Below, in pieces: positions 7,061 to 12,885 of a stretch of DNA of 14,094 nucleotides. The notes under the pieces were generated by a model. The model searched no databases. It saw only the letters and a list, made by a program, of their open reading frames with translations, and had not been told where the DNA came from. Each line of letters opens with the position of its first letter. Within the stretch, counting starts at the first letter, position 1. The DNA comes from Oscillospiraceae bacterium (GTDB lineage: Bacteria > Bacillota > Clostridia > Oscillospirales > Oscillospiraceae), in assembly GCA_031261245.1 (NCBI GenBank), contig JAISKU010000035.1, positions 1 through 14,094 of the forward strand. Reading direction: 5' to 3'. Made by a program: the position numbers and the translations under genes.

Positions 7061-8368
7061 ATGGCCACACTCCTCTATGACAAAACCGGCCGCCTCCTCT
7101 TCACAAAGGAGATGAAGCGCGAGTACACCCTCCTCATGCCGCAGATGGTGCCCGTGACGTTCACATTCCTGCGCCGCGTGTTTGAGCTTTACGGCTACAA
7201 CGCCGAAATCCTCACCACGACGCACCGCGGCATCGTGGACACGGGCCTGAAGTACGTCCACAACGACACGTGCTACCCCGCGCTGCTCGCTATCGGCCAG
7301 CTCATCGACGCCGTAAAATCCGGCAAATATGACGACCGCAAGGTCGCCCTCATGATAACCCAAACCGGCGGCGGTTGCCGCGCGTCCAACTACATTCATC
7401 TTCTCCGCAAAGCCCTCGACAAGGCGAACCTGTCGCACGTCCCCGTCGTGTCGCTCAACATGTCAGGCCTCGAGAAAAACCCCGGCTTCTCGCTCACGGT
7501 GCCGCTCGTGCGCCGCCTCGCCGCCGCGATGATCTACGGCGACTTCCTCAAATGGCTCGCCAATCAGGTCAAGCCCTACGAGGTGCAAAAGGGCGCCGCC
7601 GACTCGCTCATACAACACTGGACGGATGAGATCGTCACAATGTTCGGCGAGGGCCGCGCCATGAGTAAAAAGGACATGAAAAAACTCCTGCCGGAGATAG
7701 CCGCGAGCTTCGCGCAAATCCCGCGCGAGGGCGAGGCAAAGCCGCGCGTCGGCGTCGTCGGTGAGATTTACGTCAAATTCGCCCCCTTGGGCAACAACAA
7801 CCTCGAGGATTTCCTCCTCGCCGAGGGGTGTGAGCCCGTCGTCCCCGGCCTGACTGACTTCATGATCTTCAAAATCAACAACCGCAGCGCCGACGTGGAG
7901 CTCTACCGCGGCTCAAAGCTCAAAAAACTCTTCTGCGACGTGTTTCAGAAGTACATTGAGGGCCTGCAAAACCTCATGATCTCCGCGATAGAGACGCAGC
8001 CCGCGTTCCGCCCCATGGGGCGCTTCGCCGACCTCAAGCACGTGATTCGCGGCTACCTCGGCTACGGCAACAAGATGGGCGAGGGCTGGCTGCTCACCGC
8101 CGAAATGCTTGAGCTCATTCAGTCCGGCGTGCCGAACATCGTCTGCACCCAGCCTTTCGGCTGCCTGCCGAACCACGTCGTCGGCAAGGGCATGATCCGC
8201 CGCCTCAAGGACGACTTCCCGGAGTCGAACATCGTCGCCATCGACTACGACCCCGGCGCGACGCGCATAAATCAGGAGAACCGCGTGAAGCTCATGATAA
8301 GTAATTGTAAAATCCTCGGTCAGGCAAAGCCCGACCTGCGGCAACTCTCCGCTTCGCGTCGAGATTGA
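7061..8368 (+). CDS. HgdB-like 2-hydroxyacyl-CoA dehydratase-type protein (C-terminal partner of the activase)
   Basis: Resembles the catalytic/Fe-S subunits of 2-hydroxyacyl-CoA dehydratases and the C-terminal third of large clostridial activase-dehydratase fusion proteins. It is likely the partner reduced by the preceding activase; the substrate is unknown. The protein has 435 residues and no signal peptide or membrane segment. It opens with a short lead into LFTKEMKREYTLLMPQM, a block that follows the activase part directly in fused homologues. Cysteines that could bind a cluster or lie near the active site are in HNDTCYPALLAIGQL (about residues 67-81), QTGGGCRASNYI (about 103-114), and NIVCTQPFGCLPNHVVGKG (about 363-381), plus one in MISNCKI near the end. 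AAAGGA lies seven bases before the ATG, right after the last family B hairpin. It is in a different frame from the upstream gene, so readthrough cannot restore a fusion. Confidence 0.85.
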   Translation: MATLLYDKTGRLLFTKEMKREYTLLMPQMVPVTFTFLRRVFELYGYNAEILTTTHRGIVDTGLKYVHNDTCYPALLAIGQLIDAVKSGKYDDRKVALMITQTGGGCRASNYIHLLRKALDKANLSHVPVVSLNMSGLEKNPGFSLTVPLVRRLAAAMIYGDFLKWLANQVKPYEVQKGAADSLIQHWTDEIVTMFGEGRAMSKKDMKKLLPEIAASFAQIPREGEAKPRVGVVGEIYVKFAPLGNNNLEDFLLAEGCEPVVPGLTDFMIFKINNRSADVELYRGSKLKKLFCDVFQKYIEGLQNLMISAIETQPAFRPMGRFADLKHVIRGYLGYGNKMGEGWLLTAEMLELIQSGVPNIVCTQPFGCLPNHVVGKGMIRRLKDDFPESNIVAIDYDPGATRINQENRVKLMISNCKILGQAKPDLRQLSASRRD

Positions 8369-8386
8369 TATGCTCGCGTGCGCTCG

Positions 8387-8938
8387 CTAACGCCCGAGGG
8401 CAAGCTCCCTCCGCCGCCGCGACGCATACGCGGGCAGCTTCCCCTCAAACACAATCCGCCCGTCCAGCCGCAGAAACATCTGCGGGCGGACGTGACCGCG
8501 CGTAATGCCGAAGTCGCACACGCCCGCCTCGTTCAGGACGTAATACACGAATTCAGAGCAGAAAAAGCGCGTGTCGCGCTCGTGCGTGCGGTGGAAAATC
8601 GCCGTCATCAGCCCCGAAAGGTTGTACGAAAACGCTTCGGGGTTGTCGCGGAACACGCCGATGTTGTGGCGGACCTCCTCGTACTGCTCCTCGGTGACGG
8701 GCAGCTCCAGAATAAGCCCCGCGCGGCCGAGACGGAAAAGGCGGTCGTCGATGTTCTCCTGCTTGAAACAGCCGAGAAACGGGTTGCGCTCGTACCGTCT
8801 GCCGAAGGAGAACATTATGTCCAGACCCTCGTCGAGCGCGAGGGACGCGTGCGTGTAGCTGTCGCGCGTAATCCAGTGGATGATGTGCGACAGGGGCGAG
8901 CCCGAGCGCGACAGCACTATGTAAATATTTTTTTCCAT
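8387..8938 (-). CDS. Permuted papain-like (YiiX/NlpC-P60 type) hydrolase
   Basis: Predicted cysteine amidase or acyltransferase of the circularly permuted NlpC/P60 (YiiX/YaeF) group. In these the catalytic His precedes the Cys. Here the candidates are H30 in SYTHASLAL and C127 in RFFCSEFVYYVL. The block FSFGRRYERNPFLG (about residues 44-57) is shared with related clostridial and bacillar hypothetical proteins as I recall them. Length is 183 residues. No signal peptide is evident, so it may act in the cytoplasm. The ATG at 8938 is preferred because GGGGGG lies four bases upstream; the frame extends to a TTG at 8950, but that would bury the ribosome-binding site. It is a single-gene unit with its own promoter, ending 18 bases from the convergent HgdB-like gene. 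The substrate is not predictable. Confidence 0.72.
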   Translation of the reverse strand: MEKNIYIVLSRSGSPLSHIIHWITRDSYTHASLALDEGLDIMFSFGRRYERNPFLGCFKQENIDDRLFRLGRAGLILELPVTEEQYEEVRHNIGVFRDNPEAFSYNLSGLMTAIFHRTHERDTRFFCSEFVYYVLNEAGVCDFGITRGHVRPQMFLRLDGRIVFEGKLPAYASRRRRELALGR

Positions 8939-8970
8939 TATTCCCCCCAATAATTTCCGCTTGTGCGTAC

Positions 8971-8999
8971 ACCATATCCCAATAATCCCCCCGTGTCAA
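8971..8999 (-). promoter_or_regulatory. Strong vegetative-type promoter for the papain-like hydrolase gene
   Basis: Minus strand: perfect TTGACA (8999-8994), 17-base spacer, TATGGT (8976-8971). The predicted start of transcription is near 8964, 26 bases before the ATG at 8938. It begins just two bases after the T-run of the upstream terminator. Confidence 0.75.
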
Positions 9000-9001
9000 G
9001 C

Positions 9002-9027
9002 AAAAGACCCGCTTTTAAGCGAGTCTT
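9002..9027 (-). terminator. Rho-independent terminator after the zinc-ribbon gene
   Basis: On the minus strand AAGACTCGCTT pairs with AAGCGGGTCTT (one G-T pair, minimal loop AA) and the stem runs into TTTT. It lies about 10 bases after the stop of the zinc-ribbon gene. The T-run is short, so efficiency may be moderate. The complement also forms the hairpin on the plus strand, but it lacks a clean T-run there. Confidence 0.7.
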
Positions 9028-9037
9028 AATCTTTTAT

Positions 9038-9436
9038 TCAACTCTTTTTAATAAACCGCTCGCCGCAGCGCGGACACGTTATCTGCAACTTCCCGCGCCC
9101 TTTCGGCACGCGCAGCGTGTTCTTACAGCTCGGACAGACGAAATATCTGTGCGTCCCCCTGTCGCGGAACGCGACGGCGCGCCGCTTCGCCCTCGACCTC
9201 ACGGGCGCCCAGAACCGCAAAAACCTGTCGTTCTCCCGCCGCCGCTTCTGAATGTTGCGCGAGAGTATTCTGAACATGGCGAACGCGAGCAGCGCGTACG
9301 CGATGACCATGCCGTACGGCACGCCGAGGACTTGAAAAGCGATATTCAAAACAAGCGCGACGACAATAAGCGCCGTACCCAGCTGGTCCGGCCCGTATCT
9401 GCCCGTCATAAAGTTTCTCAAAAAGTTCCGAATCAC
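9038..9436 (-). CDS. Small membrane protein with C-terminal zinc ribbon
   Basis: Unknown function; 132 residues. Two hydrophobic segments at about 19-37 and 41-58 form a likely membrane hairpin. A strongly basic stretch follows (about 60-92, many Arg and Lys), then a CxxC...CxxC zinc ribbon (C101, C104, C121, C124; CPSC and CPRC) at the C-terminus. The positive charge after the second segment suggests both ends are cytoplasmic. The start is GTG at 9436, preceded by GGAGG seven bases upstream. A terminator and a promoter delimit it as a single gene. Similar small zinc-ribbon membrane proteins are common hypothetical genes in Clostridia, to my recollection; I cannot name a role. Confidence 0.8.
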   Translation of the reverse strand: MIRNFLRNFMTGRYGPDQLGTALIVVALVLNIAFQVLGVPYGMVIAYALLAFAMFRILSRNIQKRRRENDRFLRFWAPVRSRAKRRAVAFRDRGTHRYFVCPSCKNTLRVPKGRGKLQITCPRCGERFIKKS

Positions 9437-9470
9437 GCAAAAGCCTCCCCGGGCGCATTACCACGTGTTG

Positions 9471-9479
9471 ATTATACCA
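9471..9479 (-). promoter_or_regulatory. Extended -10 promoter for the zinc-ribbon gene
   Basis: Minus strand TGGTATAAT is a perfect extended -10 element. No good -35 box lies 16-18 bases upstream. It sits inside an inverted repeat (CGCCCGG at 9482-9488 and CCGGGCG at 9449-9455 on the plus strand), which may be incidental or an operator. The predicted transcript starts near 9464. Confidence 0.6.
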
Positions 9480-9520
9480 CACGCCCGGCCTTTTTCCCGT
9501 CCCGTAACACTTTATTTACA

Positions 9521-10456
9521 TTAGTACTTGTACGTTCCGCCCCCGATGAACTCCCGCAGCATCGAATCCGCCGGTATAAGCGCGGGGTCGAGCTCGTCGT
9601 AGGCCTCAAGCGCCGCCAGCAGCTCCGTGAGCTCGTCGTACCGCTCCGCGCCGTCGGGCGCGCGCGAAAAAATCTCCCTCGCCGGACTTAGCATCGCCGA
9701 TATCTCATACGCCATCGCGGTGTCGAGCTTCAGGTTCGCGGAGTCCTTGAACGGCGAGATGTGCGCCTTCTCGCCGCGCCGCACGTTCGCCCACATGGAC
9801 AGCGTCGTGATCGCGCCCGTCCCGCGAAACCGCTCGTCGCGTATGACGCGCCGCACAAGCCTCGTCCACGTCCCCTTGAACGCGAGCCGCCCGTTGTCGA
9901 ACGTGTCGGAGCGCGCGCTCACGTAGAGCTTGAACGCCTCCGGGTGCAGTCCCGTGACGCGCGTGTTAAGCGCGTGAATCCCCTCGAAAATCGCCACCTC
10001 GTCCTTTTTCAGCAGAAGCTGCTTCGCCTTCGCCTCATTTCGCCCCTGAATCGTAAACGAGAAGTGCGGGACGCATATCTCCTCCCCGCGGTCAAGCGCG
10101 TCGAAGTGCGCGTTGAGCAGCTCCCAGTCTATGCACAGCGGCGACTCATAGTCGCGCTCGCCCTCCGGCGTTTTCGGCAGCTCGAACGTGTCCTGCGGCT
10201 TGAAATAGTCGTCAAGCGACACGCTGCGCGAGTGTATCCCCATTCTCCCCAGCTCGTCGTCGAGCTTTTTGGCAGTCGTCGTCTTTCCGGAACCCGACGG
10301 CCCCGACAGCAGCACAATCGGGCTGTTCCCCACGTTTTTCGCGATCGCCCGCGCCGCGCCGCGTATCTTCTCGCCGTACTCCGCCTCGCACTCCTCGGCG
10401 AAGCCGCGCGCGTCGCTCCGCACGCGTCCGTTTATGTATGAGAGCTCAAACGCCAT
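9521..10456 (-). CDS. Uridine kinase-like P-loop nucleoside kinase
   Basis: Cytoplasmic kinase of the uridine kinase/phosphoribulokinase fold, predicted to phosphorylate a nucleoside; the exact substrate is not certain. Residue numbers count from the ATG at 10462. Walker A GPSGSGKTT is at 54-62, SLDDYFKP at about 82-89 supplies the acidic substrate-site residues, and IFEGIHALN around 159-167 resembles the family's conserved strand. The roughly 45 residues before the P-loop and a long C-terminal region (total 311-313 residues, longer than the usual 210 or so for Udk) match the larger clostridial kinases, some of which carry an N-terminal TGS domain that is absent here. Two ATGs compete; 10456 is chosen because AAGGGG is nine bases away rather than three. 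It overlaps the end of hemZ by 11 bp, so translation is probably coupled. Confidence 0.82.
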   Translation of the reverse strand: MAFELSYINGRVRSDARGFAEECEAEYGEKIRGAARAIAKNVGNSPIVLLSGPSGSGKTTTAKKLDDELGRMGIHSRSVSLDDYFKPQDTFELPKTPEGERDYESPLCIDWELLNAHFDALDRGEEICVPHFSFTIQGRNEAKAKQLLLKKDEVAIFEGIHALNTRVTGLHPEAFKLYVSARSDTFDNGRLAFKGTWTRLVRRVIRDERFRGTGAITTLSMWANVRRGEKAHISPFKDSANLKLDTAMAYEISAMLSPAREIFSRAPDGAERYDELTELLAALEAYDELDPALIPADSMLREFIGGGTYKY

Positions 10457-11933
10457 TTTCATCGACCCCTTTTAGAAATTCGCCTATGTCACCCTTACCG
10501 GATATAATATCCCCTATCCGCTCGATATATTCATACGGATACTTGGGGTTGAACACGCGCACAATCCGCCCCGCGCCGCCCACGAGCTTCGTCACCCCCG
10601 CGCCGAGCGCGAGAACGCTCCGCACCTCGTCCATCATCACAACATTGTACAGACTCCCCGCGCCCGGTTTTGCCCATCCCGTGTTCTCGAACCCGCCCGA
10701 CGTGAACTTCTGCCGATACAGGTAGTACGGCGCGTACCCCGCGCGCCCGAGCGCGTCGAACGCGTCCGTCAGCATGTGCGACACCGCCTCCCCGCCCGGA
10801 ATCGGGGTTTTTTCGAGCGTCACCCGCGCCCCCCGCTTGAGCGAGAGCGTGTGCACCGTCAGATTCTCGGGCGCGAGCGCGATAGCCCGCTCCAGCGTCT
10901 CGCGGAACCCCGCCTCCGTGTCCCCGGGCAGCCCCGCAATCAGATCCATGTTGATGACCTCAAATCCCGCGCTCCGCGCGAGCGCGTACGCCGTAAGCGT
11001 GTCCCCGCACGTGTGTTTCCGCCCGATATTCTCAAGCACCTCGTCCGAAAACGTCTGCGGATTCACCGACACGCGCCCGACTCCGTGAGAGCGCAAAACA
11101 GCGAGCTTTTCCGCCGTAATCGTGTCCGGCCTCCCGGCCTCCACGGTGTACTCCCGCACTCCGGACAGATCGAACTCCCGCGCAATCGCGCCGAGCAGGT
11201 CGTCCAGCATCTCCGCGTCGAGCGTCGTCGGCGTCCCGCCGCCCACATACACGGCGACAATCCGCGCCGCGGTACCGTCCAGCGTTTTCGCGAGCGCCGC
11301 CGCCTCGGCTTTCAGCGCGTCGAGAAACGGCGCTATCAGCACCATCGACCGCTCCACGCTGTGCGAGACGAAGGAGCAGTACGCGCACCGCGTCGGGCAG
11401 AACGGAATCCCCACATAAAGCGCGACGTCGCGCGCGCCGAGCGTCTCCCGCACGCGCTTCTCCGCCTCCGCGCAGTCAAGGGCGAGCGCCGCGCGCTCCG
11501 GCGAGACGTAGTAGCTCTCGATAAGCCGCCGCTCCGCCGCCCTCGGCGTCAGCCCCGCGCGCGTCATGCGCGTAATGAGCGTGGACGGCCTTATCCCCGT
11601 CGTCGCGCCCCACGGCAGCTCGCGGTCACTCGCCTGCCGCGCCGCGCGGAAGAACGCCGTCTTAATTATCCTCTGCTTCTCGCGCTCCCGCGCGATCCCC
11701 TCGTCCGGGTCAAGCCTCCGCGTCTCCGCCCTGCCCCTGTACACCGCGCCGCCGATATGCAGCTCCGCGTGCGCCCCGGCGGAATCCGCCCGCTCGCGCA
11801 GCGTAATCACGGCGAAGTCCTCGCCCGGCGCGGGCTCCGTGTCCGTGAACTCCGGCCTCTCCCCCGCCATCGTCTGAAGCAGTATCTGCTCGACAGCGTA
11901 TTTGTACGCGTGCCCGACAAGCCTCAGCTTCAC
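10446..11933 (-). CDS. hemZ: Oxygen-independent coproporphyrinogen III oxidase, HemZ type
   Basis: Radical SAM enzyme predicted to decarboxylate coproporphyrinogen III anaerobically in haem synthesis, or a close relative in the HemN/HemW superfamily. The protein has 495 residues. An N-terminal domain of about 170 residues with PWGATTGIRPSTL is typical of HemZ and absent from HemW. The radical SAM cluster motif CPTRCAYC lies at 179-186 (C179, C183, C186), with the SAM-binding GGGTPT at about 228. HemZ-type conservation continues in VNPQTF, NMDLIAGLPGD, LTVHTLSLKRG and YYLYRQK...ENTGWAKPG. The start is GTG at 11933, overlapping the stop of the hydrolase upstream by four bases (GTGA). No other haem genes are in the window, so its role here could be limited to scavenged precursors; that is inference. 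Confidence 0.92.
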   Translation of the reverse strand: MKLRLVGHAYKYAVEQILLQTMAGERPEFTDTEPAPGEDFAVITLRERADSAGAHAELHIGGAVYRGRAETRRLDPDEGIAREREKQRIIKTAFFRAARQASDRELPWGATTGIRPSTLITRMTRAGLTPRAAERRLIESYYVSPERAALALDCAEAEKRVRETLGARDVALYVGIPFCPTRCAYCSFVSHSVERSMVLIAPFLDALKAEAAALAKTLDGTAARIVAVYVGGGTPTTLDAEMLDDLLGAIAREFDLSGVREYTVEAGRPDTITAEKLAVLRSHGVGRVSVNPQTFSDEVLENIGRKHTCGDTLTAYALARSAGFEVINMDLIAGLPGDTEAGFRETLERAIALAPENLTVHTLSLKRGARVTLEKTPIPGGEAVSHMLTDAFDALGRAGYAPYYLYRQKFTSGGFENTGWAKPGAGSLYNVVMMDEVRSVLALGAGVTKLVGGAGRIVRVFNPKYPYEYIERIGDIISGKGDIGEFLKGVDENGV

Positions 11934-12547
11934 TGATCCGGGAACTCCGAATTCGCGTGCTTCACGTAGTAGTTGAACCGCCGCTCGTTCTCGAGCGTCG
12001 TCGATTCCGCGTGCCCGGGATAGACCTCAAAGTCACCCGGAAGCGCCGAGAGCCGCCGCAGGGACGCCTCCATCTGCTCCATGTCGCCCCCGAGGTCCGT
12101 GCGTCCGCACGACCCCGCGAAAAGCGTGTCGCCGGGGAACATCGCCTCGCCGCACAGCAGCGTCACGCCGCCCGCAGAGTGTCCCGGCGTCTCCAAAACG
12201 CGAAAGACGAGCGAGCCGACAGCAATCTCGTCCCCCTCGGCGTAGTAGCGCAGCCCCGGCGTGCCGACAATCCGCTCCGCGCCGTGCGCGTCGGAGGACA
12301 GCTCCCTCTCGTTCACGTACACCGGCGCGCCCGTCTGCTCCTGCACCTCGCCGAGCGCCATGATGTGGTCAAAATGCCCGTGCGTGATAAAAATCGCGCG
12401 CGGAATAAGCCTGTTCTCCTCGAGGTAGTCGAGGATGGAGTTCGACTCCGCGCCCGGGTCGATAATCGCGCACTCCAGCGTGTCCTCGTCCGTCACAACG
12501 TAGCAGTTCGTCTCAAGCTGCCCCACGACCAATGTTTTCACCAGCAT
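11930..12547 (-). CDS. Metallo-beta-lactamase-fold hydrolase (glyoxalase II-like)
   Basis: Predicted two-metal hydrolase of the glyoxalase II/YcbL type, acting on a thioester or similar substrate in the cytoplasm. It has 205 residues. The metal ligands are all present: THGHFDH (H56, H58, D60, H61), H123 in PGHSAGG, D140 in FPGDTLF and H179 in YPGHAEST. It lacks the extra C-terminal helical domain of classical glyoxalase II, as is normal for the short bacterial versions. GGGGG lies seven bases before the ATG. It is the first gene of the hydrolase-hemZ-kinase cluster, overlapping hemZ by four bases. The same order of MBL hydrolase next to hemZ occurs in other Clostridia as far as I recall. The upstream 338 bp is full of repeats and shows no convincing promoter. 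Confidence 0.88.
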   Translation of the reverse strand: MLVKTLVVGQLETNCYVVTDEDTLECAIIDPGAESNSILDYLEENRLIPRAIFITHGHFDHIMALGEVQEQTGAPVYVNERELSSDAHGAERIVGTPGLRYYAEGDEIAVGSLVFRVLETPGHSAGGVTLLCGEAMFPGDTLFAGSCGRTDLGGDMEQMEASLRRLSALPGDFEVYPGHAESTTLENERRFNYYVKHANSEFPDQ

Positions 12548-12579
12548 ATGGTACCCCCAAAAAATGTTTTGTTACGTAT

Positions 12580-12624
12580 GTAGGGGCGATTACCTGTGCC
12601 CCGAGGGGTATCAATCGCCCGCGT
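12580..12624 (+). repeat. Family B repeat with an 18-bp internal insertion
   Basis: Starts GTAGGGGCGATTA and ends TCAATCGCCCGCGT, exactly the two halves of the 27-bp copies near 6.9-7.0 kb. Between them lie 18 extra bases, which contain their own small palindrome (CCCC GA GGGG). The outer GGGCGATT/AATCGCCC stem is kept. A run of seven T (12628-12634) follows on the plus strand, but no plus-strand gene precedes it. Confidence 0.75.
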
Positions 12625-12677
12625 ATCTTTTTTTGCGTTCCCGCGCGATATCCCGCGCACTTTTTCCGCGTCCCCAA

Positions 12678-12726
12678 TCGCCCCCGCGCGGCGGGGGAGA
12701 TGTCGCCGCAGGCGACAGAGGGGGCA
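12678..12726 (+). repeat. Family A palindromic repeat, copy 2
   Basis: Same 49-bp double-hairpin element as copy 1, with GCG in place of TCG in the first loop and AGATG for AGACG. It belongs to a 60-bp block (12669-12728) that is identical to 12813-12872. Confidence 0.9.
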
Positions 12727-12727
12727 T

Positions 12728-12771
12728 CGTCCCCGCGCGGCGGGGCATCCCGTCCCCGCGCGGCGGGGCAT
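12728..12771 (+). repeat. Two short palindromes derived from family A
   Basis: Two 21-bp units at 12728-12748 and 12751-12771, each CGT, then CCCCGC GCG GCGGGG, then CAT. The hairpin matches the first stem of family A shortened by one pair, so these may be truncated or minimal copies arrayed in tandem. Confidence 0.75.
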
Positions 12772-12784
12772 TCCGTCCCCGTCC

Positions 12785-12814
12785 GTAGGGGGCGGCGTCC
12801 CCGACGCCCCGCCG
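12785..12814 (+). repeat. Family B-like repeat with GC-rich core
   Basis: Begins with GTAGGGGGCGG and forms a strong hairpin (GGCGTC with loop CCC pairing GACGCC, extended by GGGG/CCCC with an offset). It shares the head and hairpin plan of family B with a different core. Confidence 0.6.
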
Positions 12815-12821
12815 TCCCCAA

Positions 12822-12870
12822 TCGCCCCCGCGCGGCGGGGGAGATGTCGCCGCAGGCGACAGAGGGGGCA
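12822..12870 (+). repeat. Family A palindromic repeat, copy 3
   Basis: Identical over all 49 bases to copy 2, 144 bp away, and within a 60-bp identical block (12813-12872). It ends 15 bases before the htpG stop codon. Confidence 0.9.
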
Positions 12871-12885
12871 TCCCGTCCCCCCCCG

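Larger units (their letters stand above)
12548..12885. other. 338-bp intergenic stretch filled with repeats
   Basis: Between the htpG stop and the start of the hydrolase gene, both on the minus strand. It holds one split family B copy, two family A copies, two shortened family A palindromes and one GC-rich family B-like copy. The rest, about 12625-12677, is plain GC-rich sequence interrupted by two short T-runs. I see no credible coding sequence, and no clear minus-strand promoter or terminator. The frames open across it are shadows of the repeats. Confidence 0.8.

Noticed and set aside
6900..7070. Frameshift or sequencing error joining the 1013- and 435-residue genes
   Set aside because: The gap is 146 bp of repeats with stop codons, and the second gene has its own ribosome-binding site, so a single-base error cannot restore the fusion. 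A true fission is more likely.
12580..12634. Hairpin followed by seven T as a plus-strand terminator
   Set aside because: No plus-strand gene lies upstream, both neighbours being on the minus strand, and the hairpin is explained as a family B repeat.
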